A DNA stretch of 5,978 nt from Pseudobdellovibrionaceae bacterium (lineage in GTDB: Bacteria; Bdellovibrionota; Bdellovibrionia; Bdellovibrionales; UBA1609): contig JAPORL010000042.1 in the NCBI GenBank assembly GCA_026712605.1, forward strand, positions 1 through 5,978, read 5' to 3'. A program made the translations under genes and the position numbers. The notes beneath the pieces are model-generated. The model worked only from the letters and a program-made list of their open reading frames with translations. It did no database searches and was not told the DNA's origin. Shown here piece by piece: positions 1 to 4,854 of the stretch; within the stretch, counting starts at the first letter, position 1, and every line of letters begins with the position of its first letter.

Positions 1-949
1 CACTTTTTCTAATCTAAAAAGAGCAAGAAAGCTTGTTGAGTTTGTTTTATCAAAAAAGGAGTTAGGAGTTTATGATATAAAAAAGCTCAGGATAGAAAAA
101 GAGAGTTTTAAAGAAAGCCGTAAAGCTGATCTTATTTTATCTATTCCTTTTAAAAAATCAGCTAAAATTAGAGCCAGAATTTTTATTTTATGTGAGCATA
201 AGAGTCATTATGATAAAGGTCTTTTTTGTCAGGTTTTAGACTATATCATTTTACTTAGGAATTGGCTTATAAAACAAGCAGGTCATGCTGAGCTTATAAT
301 ACCAGTGTTATTTTATCATGGCAGAAAAGCTATGAAATGGAAAGGCTCACTTTTAGAAGATGATTTTAAAGGCTTTTTTAACAAAATTCCTATTGAAACT
401 AAAAAAGATATGTTAAACTTTAACTTGAGAATAATAAACACAAAAGACTTAAAAGTCAGGAATTGGTTTAAAAAAAAGGCTAAGGAGTGTTGGGGATTTA
501 TAAGACTATTAGATGAGATATGGGATATAAAAAACCCAGATAAAGAAAAAGTTAGAAGGATTATAAAGGATTACTTTGGGAGTGAGTTAAAAGGAGCGAC
601 AAAAGAGAAGGAAAAAGAGCTTGCGATAAGTGTAATTAGCTATTTACAATCAGCTGGAGGATTAAGAAAAGCGGTATGGAAATCAGCAGAAAAGCTATTA
701 ATAAAAGACAACATAATGAGAGGAGGAACTTATATGGGAGCAATAGAAAGAATTAGAGAAGAGGGTATGCAAAAAGGTATAGAAAAAGGCATGCGACAAG
801 GCAGACAAGAAGGCTTAGAAAAAGGAATGCAACAAGGCAGGCAAGAAATCATTTTAAACCTGTTGAAAGAAAAGGCAGATATTTCTTTTATATCTAAAGT
901 GACAGGTATGCCAGAAAAAAAGATTAAAAAACTCAAAAATGGAGCTTAG
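1..949 (+). CDS. Rpn-family PD-(D/E)XK nuclease (recombination-promoting nuclease / YhgA-like 'transposase'), 5' end outside window
   Basis: The reading frame is open from base 2 to a TAG stop at 947-949, giving 315 visible residues. The first visible residues (TFSNLKRARKLVEF) match the start of the Rpn nuclease fold, so probably only about 10 residues are missing. The core motif is visible: D43 in RKADLIL, then E65-H-K67 in ILCEHKSHYD, then Q77 and Y81 in CQVLDYI. This is the D...ExK...Q pattern of PD-(D/E)XK nucleases of this family, followed by the typical IIPVLFYHGRK strand near residues 99-109. A helical middle leads to a Gly/Gln/Lys/Glu-rich repetitive tail (about residues 254-284) and a small C-terminal module, ISFISKVTGMPEKKIKKLK. 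Family members cleave DNA, promote RecA-independent recombination in E. coli, and some act in phage defence. The gene carries an internal translation start (separate entry). The family assignment is secure; the cellular role is inferred. Confidence 0.9.
   Translation, partial: TFSNLKRARKLVEFVLSKKELGVYDIKKLRIEKESFKESRKADLILSIPFKKSAKIRARIFILCEHKSHYDKGLFCQVLDYIILLRNWLIKQAGHAELIIPVLFYHGRKAMKWKGSLLEDDFKGFFNKIPIETKKDMLNFNLRIINTKDLKVRNWFKKKAKECWGFIRLLDEIWDIKNPDKEKVRRIIKDYFGSELKGATKEKEKELAISVISYLQSAGGLRKAVWKSAEKLLIKDNIMRGGTYMGAIERIREEGMQKGIEKGMRQGRQEGLEKGMQQGRQEIILNLLKEKADISFISKVTGMPEKKIKKLKNGA
721..726 (+). promoter_or_regulatory. Internal Shine-Dalgarno AGGAGG within the Rpn gene
   Basis: The full anti-Shine-Dalgarno complement AGGAGG (within GAGAGGAGGAAC) sits 7 bases before the in-frame ATG at 734. 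In the long protein these bases merely encode part of MRGGTYM, at the junction of the nuclease region and the repetitive tail. That is where an independently translated C-terminal domain would be expected to begin. Confidence 0.7.
734..949 (+). CDS. Internal in-frame small protein of the Rpn gene (RpnS-like, probable inhibitor of the full-length nuclease), 71 aa
   Basis: An ATG at 734-736 is in frame with the Rpn nuclease and preceded by a perfect AGGAGG at 721-726 with a 7-base spacer. It is as strong as the signals in front of the two housekeeping genes here. Translation would give a 71-residue protein starting MGAIERIREEGMQKG: a charged Gly/Gln repeat stretch (residues about 9-38), then a helix and the VTGMPEKKIKKLK module, with no nuclease residues. 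In E. coli, rpn genes are known to produce short C-terminal products (RpnS) from internal starts, which bind the long nuclease (RpnL) and block its toxicity. The start signal is seen directly; the antitoxin role is inferred from that precedent. Another in-frame ATG at 716 lies just before the AGGAGG and lacks this signal. Confidence 0.68.
   Translation: MGAIERIREEGMQKGIEKGMRQGRQEGLEKGMQQGRQEIILNLLKEKADISFISKVTGMPEKKIKKLKNGA
782..853 (+). repeat. Two 36-base imperfect tandem repeats encoding EKGMxQGRQExx
   Basis: Bases 782-817 and 818-853 encode EKGMRQGRQEGL and EKGMQQGRQEII. The first 30 bases of each unit differ at only a few positions. A shorter related piece (EGMQKGI) lies just upstream at about 760-780. 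Gly/Gln/Lys/Glu repeats of this kind are common in Rpn-family tails and can expand or contract by slippage. Here they fall in the part shared by the long protein and the predicted internal product. Confidence 0.75.
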
Positions 950-1017
950 TTTAAGCCTCTATTTTCAAGCATTTTAAATATTATTATTTCTATTATTTGA
1001 GAGGACTTTTGTAGCTT

Positions 1018-1070
1018 TCTTGATTAAAAAGTTTGTAAGATACAAATTTAAAAACGAATTCGGATTTGAG
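1018..1070 (+). repeat. Dispersed intergenic repeat, copy 1 (left half, probably internally deleted)
   Basis: It begins TCTTGATTAAAAAGTTTG and runs through GTAAGATACAA to CGAATTCGGATTTGAG. It shares the left arm of the full-length copies at 1994-2113 and 4680-4804. The central hairpin is missing. The bases that follow (GAGCTTTTAA, about 1078-1087) resemble the beginning of the element's right arm, which suggests internal deletion rather than simple truncation. It lies 68 bases after the Rpn stop codon and 73 bases, start to start, before copy 2. Confidence 0.8.
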
Positions 1071-1090
1071 TTAAATAGAGCTTTTAATTC

Positions 1091-1142
1091 TCTTGATTAA
1101 AAAGTTTGTAAGATACAAGGCTAAAAACGAGTTCGGATTTGA
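1091..1142 (+). repeat. Dispersed intergenic repeat, copy 2 (left half only)
   Basis: It is nearly identical to copy 1 and in the same orientation, starting TCTTGATTAAAAAGTTTG and ending GAGTTCGGATTTGA. Neither the inner hairpin nor the right arm can be found after it. Copies 1 and 2 share an extra A in the TTGATTAAAAAG run that the full copies lack, so they look like a local duplication or one sub-lineage. It lies 58 bases beyond the stop codon of the lipoprotein gene, which reads toward it. Confidence 0.8.
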
Positions 1143-1200
1143 AGAAAAGATGAATAGCAGATTTTAACAATAAAAACATTGTTTAAAAAACACCTGATTT

Positions 1201-1920
1201 TTATTTGTAAGTACCTACTATATGGCAACTATTATGATTATAACTGTCAGTTTCACATTTAACTTGTTTTGATAACCAATCTGATAAATAGTCTGGATAG
1301 TAAGCCTTAGAATATCCTCCAACTTTTATATTTATATCTATTTTAGATGTATTATAGGATAGTGGATTAAACGGGAATACAATAACGATATTGAAATAAT
1401 TGTAACCTGAATATTTATAAGCTCCACTTTCCTTAATCAAAAGACAAATATTATTAGAATAACTACATCTTCTAAGCTCTTTAGCAAGTTCAAAAAAATT
1501 ATCACCACAAGAAATTCCTCTATTATCTTCTGAACATTCCGTTATTACTTTATTATCAATCATACGCCTAATCATAGATTGTTTATAATTATCAGAATCA
1601 GGATCAGGATCAGGATCATTAGAAGATTCACTTCTAATCTCTTCTTCAAACTTATAAAAAACATCTGACAGATAACAAGCAGAAATCTTCATGGCTTGAG
1701 ATTGAGTTAATAAAGGTTCTCCTTCTTTGTAAATACAAGATAATGCAAAATATTTAGAAAATATATCTTGTATTTCTTCTTTAGTGTTAATAACAGGAGC
1801 AGAGTTAGAATTAGCTAGAGTTCTATTCCCTTGTTCATTTTCAGGAAGCTCAATTTTGCTAATCAAATGGCAGGATGAAAAAGTTATAAAGATGAAAATG
1901 ATAAACAGTTTTCTAAACAT
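1201..1920 (-). CDS. Cysteine-rich lipoprotein of unknown function
   Basis: I do not recognise the family. From the ATG at 1920 the product is 239 residues: MFRK, a hydrophobic stretch LFIIFIFITFS, then a lipobox FSSC with the predicted lipidated cysteine at 17, so it should be exported and membrane-anchored. The mature part has eight further cysteines (62, 82, 129, 138, 152, 159, 223, 232), an even number compatible with four disulfides in an oxidising compartment. Residues 102-110 are an acidic Asp-Pro run coded by a hexamer microsatellite. A beta-rich, Tyr/Asn-rich C-terminal region (about 165-215) follows. A TTG at 1956 would add 12 residues in frame (MILIKYLLICKS), but the ATG puts the charged MFRK directly before the hydrophobic core as a normal lipoprotein signal. 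Neither start has a strong ribosome site. It is separated from pnp upstream by a full repeat element and is probably transcribed alone. Confidence 0.75.
   Translation of the reverse strand: MFRKLFIIFIFITFSSCHLISKIELPENEQGNRTLANSNSAPVINTKEEIQDIFSKYFALSCIYKEGEPLLTQSQAMKISACYLSDVFYKFEEEIRSESSNDPDPDPDSDNYKQSMIRRMIDNKVITECSEDNRGISCGDNFFELAKELRRCSYSNNICLLIKESGAYKYSGYNYFNIVIVFPFNPLSYNTSKIDINIKVGGYSKAYYPDYLSDWLSKQVKCETDSYNHNSCHIVGTYK
1592..1615 (-). repeat. Hexamer microsatellite (TCAGGA on plus strand) within the lipoprotein gene
   Basis: Four consecutive six-base units, the last three identical (TCAGGA) and the first TCAGAA. On the coding strand they produce the DPDPDPDSD stretch near residues 102-110. 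Because the unit is six bases, slippage would add or remove Asp-Pro pairs without breaking the frame. Confidence 0.8.
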
Positions 1921-1993
1921 ACTTTTACATATTAATAGATATTTTATTAAAATCAAACTCTTTTTTTTAAAATCTAAAGGACTTTTTAAGTCT

Positions 1994-2113
1994 CTTGATT
2001 AAAAGTTTGTAAGATACAAAGTTAAAAGGAAATTCAGATTTAAACCAATAGCGACTGTAAGTCGCTTTGTGGCAAAACGCATGTTTTTTTAGCTTTGTCC
2101 CTTACAAGCTTTT
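1994..2113 (+). repeat. Dispersed intergenic repeat, copy 3: full-length 120-bp palindromic element
   Basis: The outer inverted repeat is formed by 2001-2027 (AAAAGTTTGTAAGATACAAA...) and 2087-2113 (...CCTTACAAGCTTTT): 23 of 27 positions are Watson-Crick, two more can be U-G, and two are mismatches. Between the arms is a perfect inner hairpin at 2050-2066, AGCGACT-GTA-AGTCGCT (7-bp stem, 3-base loop), followed by an unpaired conserved block GGCAAAACGCATG (2071-2083). The 23 bases at 2061-2083 are identical to copy 4 read on the other strand. It lies 32 bases after the pnp stop codon and before the lipoprotein gene, so a pnp transcript reading into it would fold strongly. It has no open reading frame of note. 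It may act as a 3'-end stabiliser or terminator, or be a non-autonomous mobile element. Confidence 0.85.
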
Positions 2114-2145
2114 CACACAATAATTTAAAATAAAATAAGCTTTAT

Positions 2146-4239
2146 TTAATTTTGAAGAGACTTTTCTTCAATAGCTTTTGCACTTAAACGGATACGACCA
2201 TTTCCCTCTACATTTAAAACTTTGACTTTAACTTTGTCTCCCTCTTTTAACACATCAGAAACTTGAGCAATTCTTTTATGAGAAATTTGTGAAATATGAA
2301 GAAGCCCTGAAGTTTTTGGTAAAATTTCTACAAAGGCTCCAAAATCTTTAATTCCTGTAACAACACCTTCATAAATTTTTCCCTCTTCTACTTCTTCACA
2401 AATGCCTTCAATGATTTTTTTCGCTTTTAATAAACCCTCTTTATTGACTGAAGAAATAAATAAAGTGCCGTCATCTTCTATATCAATTTTCACTCCTGTT
2501 TCCTCTGTGATAGAATTGATAGTTTTACCGCCACTTCCAATAACTTCACGAATTTTATCAGGATGAATTTTTAAAGTCTCTATTTTAGGAGCATGATCAC
2601 TTGTTTCTGGACGTGCTGAAGAAATGCTTTTCTGCATTTCACTTAAAATATACTGCCGACCTTTAAGAGCCTGCTGTAAAGCTTTTTCAATCGTATCAAA
2701 ATCAATACTATCTATTTTAATATCCATTTGCAAAGCAGTTATGCCTTTTTGAGAGCCTGCCACTTTAAAATCCATATCTCCTAAATGATCCTCATCACCT
2801 AAAATATCAGATAAAACAACCAACTTATCTCCTTCTTTTATAAGTCCCATAGCAATACCTGCAATCTGATCTTTTACAGGCACTCCTCCAGCCATTAAAG
2901 CCATCATACCAGAGCAAACTGTCCCCATAGAGCTAGAACCATTGGATTCTAAAACCTCACTGACAAGACGAATAGTATAAGGAAATGTTTCATGAGAGGG
3001 AATAACTGCTTTTAAAGCCTTTTCAGCTAAAAAACCATGTCCAATTTCCCTACGACTTTGTCCACCCATACGACCGGTCTCACCCACACAAAAAGGAGGA
3101 AAATTATAATGAAGAAAAAACTTTTTACGATTAGAGTTCCACAAATTATCAATGATTTTTTCATCATCCCCTGTTCCTAAAGTTAAAGCGCCTAAAACCT
3201 GAGTTTCCCCTCTGGTAAATAAAGCAGAACCATGGGCTCTCGGTAAAATATCCACTTCACAAGTTATGGGACGAACTTCATCCATTTTACGACCATCTAT
3301 ACGCTGTGTTTTGTTAATAATTTTTTCTCTCGCTTTTTGATATTTTAAATCTTCAAAAACGCTCATAGCTTTTTTAACAAGCTCTTCCTCTTCAGAAAAA
3401 TTCTCTAAAAGTTTTTCTTTAATTTCATCAAAAATTCCATATCTTTTAACTTTGTCTGTTTCTGACAAAGCTTTTTCTAAATCTCCTAAAATCAAATCTT
3501 CCACTTTTTTACTCATTTCAGAGTCTCCTTCTAGAGCCTTTACTTCCCTTTTAGCTTTTGAACCTGTTTTTTTCCTCAAATCCTCTTGCATATCAAAAAT
3601 AGGACGCATAGATTCATGGGCAAACTTTAAAGTGGATAAAGCTTTCTCTTCAGATACAAATTGAGCAAAACCCTCTACCATTAACAAACCCTTAGAAGTT
3701 CCCGCAACTATTAAATCCATATCAGAAGGCTCACTTAATTCCTCTTGTGGATTAAGTACCCATTCTTCTTTAACTAAAGACACTTTCAAAAAAGCCACAG
3801 GTCCGTTAAAAGGTATATGGCTAATATGCAGAGCCGTAGAAGCGCCTATTCCAGATAAAATCTCTAAGGGAAATAAACCATCTGAACTTAAAATAGTGGC
3901 AACAATTTGAGTGTCTGCACGGTAATTTTCTGGAAAACAAGGACGAATAGGACGATCTATCAAGCGAGCATTTAAAATAGCTTCATTACTTGGACGACCT
4001 TCGCGTTTAAAAAAGCCTCCTGGAACACGTCCCACGGAATAAAATCTTTCTTGATATTCTATGGTAAGAGGAAAAAAATCCTTATCCGATTCTTGTTTGC
4101 TAGAAACAACAGTCACTAAAACTTTATTATCTCCAGAACTCACTAAAACAGAAGAGTCAGACTGTTTAGCCAAATACCCCGTTTCAACTGTTATTTTTTT
4201 GCCTTGAATTTCACATTCAGAAATATATTTTTGTACCAT
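2146..4239 (-). CDS. pnp: Polynucleotide phosphorylase (PNPase)
   Basis: A phosphate-dependent 3'-5' exoribonuclease (EC 2.7.7.8) that degrades RNA to nucleoside diphosphates, can run in reverse, and acts as a cytoplasmic trimer. The 697 residues are the usual full length. Domain order: first RNase PH-like repeat (about 12-210, with GGFFKREGRP at 74-83 and LIDRPIRP at 93-100), helical linker (about 240-310), second RNase PH-like repeat (about 313-530), KH domain (about 553-612, GSGG loop at 568-571) and S1 domain (about 621-690). Active-site features are intact: RREIGHG (396-402), phosphate-binding SSS (435-437) and DHLGDMDFK with D484, D490 and K492. The ATG at 4239 follows a strong AAAGGAAGGG. 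The gene lies 48 bases downstream of rpsO, the conserved order in many bacteria, and is probably co-transcribed with it. Confidence 0.98.
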   Translation of the reverse strand: MVQKYISECEIQGKKITVETGYLAKQSDSSVLVSSGDNKVLVTVVSSKQESDKDFFPLTIEYQERFYSVGRVPGGFFKREGRPSNEAILNARLIDRPIRPCFPENYRADTQIVATILSSDGLFPLEILSGIGASTALHISHIPFNGPVAFLKVSLVKEEWVLNPQEELSEPSDMDLIVAGTSKGLLMVEGFAQFVSEEKALSTLKFAHESMRPIFDMQEDLRKKTGSKAKREVKALEGDSEMSKKVEDLILGDLEKALSETDKVKRYGIFDEIKEKLLENFSEEEELVKKAMSVFEDLKYQKAREKIINKTQRIDGRKMDEVRPITCEVDILPRAHGSALFTRGETQVLGALTLGTGDDEKIIDNLWNSNRKKFFLHYNFPPFCVGETGRMGGQSRREIGHGFLAEKALKAVIPSHETFPYTIRLVSEVLESNGSSSMGTVCSGMMALMAGGVPVKDQIAGIAMGLIKEGDKLVVLSDILGDEDHLGDMDFKVAGSQKGITALQMDIKIDSIDFDTIEKALQQALKGRQYILSEMQKSISSARPETSDHAPKIETLKIHPDKIREVIGSGGKTINSITEETGVKIDIEDDGTLFISSVNKEGLLKAKKIIEGICEEVEEGKIYEGVVTGIKDFGAFVEILPKTSGLLHISQISHKRIAQVSDVLKEGDKVKVKVLNVEGNGRIRLSAKAIEEKSLQN

Positions 4240-4246
4240 GGTTAAA

Positions 4247-4256
4247 CCCTTCCTTT
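4247..4256 (-). promoter_or_regulatory. Ribosome binding site of pnp (AAAGGAAGGG)
   Basis: On the minus strand AAAGGAAGGG ends 7 bases before the pnp ATG at 4239. It fixes the start codon and matches the length expected from the conserved N-terminus of PNPase. Confidence 0.75.
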
Positions 4257-4263
4257 ATTTTAT

Positions 4264-4283
4264 ATTGATTAAAAATGTAAGAT
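4264..4283 (+). repeat. Fragment of the dispersed intergenic repeat in the rpsO-pnp gap
   Basis: ATTGATTAAAAATGTAAGAT matches the left-arm start of the element (TTGATTAAAAA, then GTT absent, then TGTAAGAT), with a three-base gap. It lies between the rpsO stop and the pnp ribosome site. On its own it is short and AT-rich, so chance similarity is possible. The ordered match of both halves and the presence of related copies in the other spacers favour a real remnant. Confidence 0.45.
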
Positions 4284-4287
4284 TTTT

Positions 4288-4545
4288 TTATTTTCTTAAA
4301 GATAAGTCTTTTACTACTTTATGATAACTAGTTTGATCTTTCTTTTTTATATAAGAAAGAAGTTTTTTTCTGCGACTGACCATCTTAATTAAGCCTCTCA
4401 TAGAATGAAAATCTTTTTTATGAATTTTAAAATGCTTTGTAAGCTCTTTTATTTTATCAGTTAAAAGAGCCACTTGAACTGAAGAGCTTCCTGTATCTTG
4501 AGAGTTTTTTTGAAAGCCTTTTATAATATCTTGCTTTTCTGCCAT
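4288..4545 (-). CDS. rpsO: Small ribosomal subunit protein S15
   Basis: An 85-residue S15, a primary binder of 16S rRNA in the 30S platform that also contributes to a 50S bridge; the usual length is 85-90. The helical fold's conserved motifs are visible: DTGS at 17-20, VQVALLT at 23-29, H38 and H42 in KHFKIHKKD, D45, H47, S48, RGL at 50-52, VSRRKKLLSYIKKKD at 56-70 and the basic LSLRK end. The Glu usual before VQ in the GS(x)EVQ motif is Ser here, and DHHSRRG reads DFHSMRG. The start is the ATG at 4545 (MAEKQDIIKG), preceded by AAAGGA. An in-frame ATG at 4584 would add MDYVLLLTKKGKN, which is not seen in S15, and lacks a good ribosome site. It is the first gene of the rpsO-pnp pair. Confidence 0.97.
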   Translation of the reverse strand: MAEKQDIIKGFQKNSQDTGSSSVQVALLTDKIKELTKHFKIHKKDFHSMRGLIKMVSRRKKLLSYIKKKDQTSYHKVVKDLSLRK

Positions 4546-4550
4546 ATTTT

Positions 4551-4558
4551 TTCCTTTT
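4551..4558 (-). promoter_or_regulatory. Ribosome binding site of rpsO (AAAAGGAA)
   Basis: On the minus strand AAAAGGAA ends 5 bases before the ATG at 4545. It supports that start over the upstream in-frame ATG at 4584. Confidence 0.7.
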
Positions 4559-4612
4559 TTTGTTAAGAGTAAAACATAATCCATAAGTTTTATTGAGACA
4601 AGTCTTTTTAAG

Positions 4613-4646
4613 ATTATATTTAAAATTTTCTACTTTTCGTAAAGAT
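4613..4646 (-). promoter_or_regulatory. Candidate sigma-70-type promoter for rpsO-pnp
   Basis: On the minus strand a perfect TATAAT occupies 4613-4618, about 70 bases before the rpsO start. A weak upstream TTTACG (about 4638-4643) is spaced slightly long at 19 bases. A second possibility lies closer to the gene: TTGTCT (4596-4601), 17 bases, then TATGTT (4573-4578). In such AT-rich DNA these matches are only suggestive. This is the only gap in front of rpsO that is not filled by repeat DNA, so a promoter is expected here. Confidence 0.4.
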
Positions 4647-4679
4647 TCGAGATAAATTCATTTTTTAATTTTGTTATGT

Positions 4680-4804
4680 AAAAGCTTGTAATATACAAAA
4701 CTAAAAGCTCGGACATGCGTTTTGCCACAAAGCGACCTATGGTCGCTATGTGTTCAAATCCGAACTCCCTTTTAGTTTTGTATCTTAATAAGCTTTTAAT
4801 CAAG
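4680..4804 (-). repeat. Dispersed intergenic repeat, copy 4: full-length 125-bp palindromic element, opposite orientation
   Basis: The outer arms are 4680-4713 and 4759-4797. They pair over most of their length, including an uninterrupted 15-bp block in which ATACAAAACTAAAAG meets its complement. The inner hairpin at 4731-4747 is AGCGACC-TAT-GGTCGCT, extended by CAC/GTG (4726-4728 with 4750-4752) across a two-base internal loop. The conserved block CATGCGTTTTGCC (4714-4726) is the complement of GGCAAAACGCATG in copy 3. The element ends TTAATCAAG, complementary to the CTTGATTAA start of the other copies. It begins 50 bases beyond the ATPase stop codon, so a message from that gene would end in this long nested hairpin. 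Confidence 0.88.
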
Positions 4805-4830
4805 AAATTTAAAATAGGTATAAATAAATC

Positions 4831-4844
4831 TTAAAAGCTCGGAT
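4831..4844 (-). repeat. Small fragment resembling the repeat's right arm
   Basis: TTAAAAGCTCGGAT repeats CTAAAAGCTCGGAC of copy 4 (4701-4714) with differences only at the ends. It lies 10 bases from the ATPase stop codon. At this length it may be a remnant of a decayed copy or a coincidence. Confidence 0.35.
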
Positions 4845-4854
4845 AGGCTAGTTG

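Larger units (their letters stand above)
4546..4854. other. 309-base intergenic region between rpsO and the ATPase gene
   Basis: No plausible gene is present. From the rpsO side it contains the ribosome site and candidate promoters (to about 4646), a short AT-rich stretch, full-length repeat copy 4 (4680-4804), an AT-rich linker, and a small repeat-like fragment (4831-4844) just before the ATPase stop codon. Confidence 0.8.

Noticed and set aside
730..936. Minus-strand ORF opposite the Rpn tail
   Set aside because: It mirrors the Gly/Gln repeat codons of the Rpn gene, giving a Cys/Pro/Phe repeat, and has no ribosome site or recognisable domain.
305..949. Rpn gene starting at GTG 305
   Set aside because: The same frame is open back to base 2 and carries the catalytic D...ExK motif upstream of 305, so this is an internal valine.
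941..959. GGAGCTTA/TAAGCCTC hairpin at the Rpn stop as intrinsic terminator
   Set aside because: The stem is broken by a bulge, includes the stop codon itself, and is followed by only a short mixed T stretch.
1018..1142. Two regularly spaced direct repeats suggesting a minimal CRISPR array
   Set aside because: Only two units, about 50 bases each, with an AT-rich spacer of about 20 bases, and the same sequence recurs singly elsewhere as part of a palindromic element. No cas genes are present.
1163..1190. Hairpin AACAAT/ATTGTT as terminator after the lipoprotein gene
   Set aside because: The stem is six weak A/T-rich pairs and no U-tract follows it on either strand.
1784..2002. Plus-strand ORF overlapping the lipoprotein start and repeat copy 3
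   Set aside because: It is antisense to the lipoprotein signal sequence and has no conserved features; its end falls inside the repeat.
1994..2113. Rickettsia palindromic element (RPE)
   Set aside because: The architecture is similar, but RPEs often insert in frame within genes, whereas these copies are strictly intergenic here. PNPase does not look rickettsial, and I recognise no sequence match.
2132..2146. AT-only hairpin right after the pnp stop codon
   Set aside because: Short A/T stems are expected by chance in this composition; the strong nearby structure is repeat copy 3.
3452..3664. Plus-strand ORF inside pnp
   Set aside because: It is antisense to the conserved PNPase helical linker, low in complexity and without a ribosome site.
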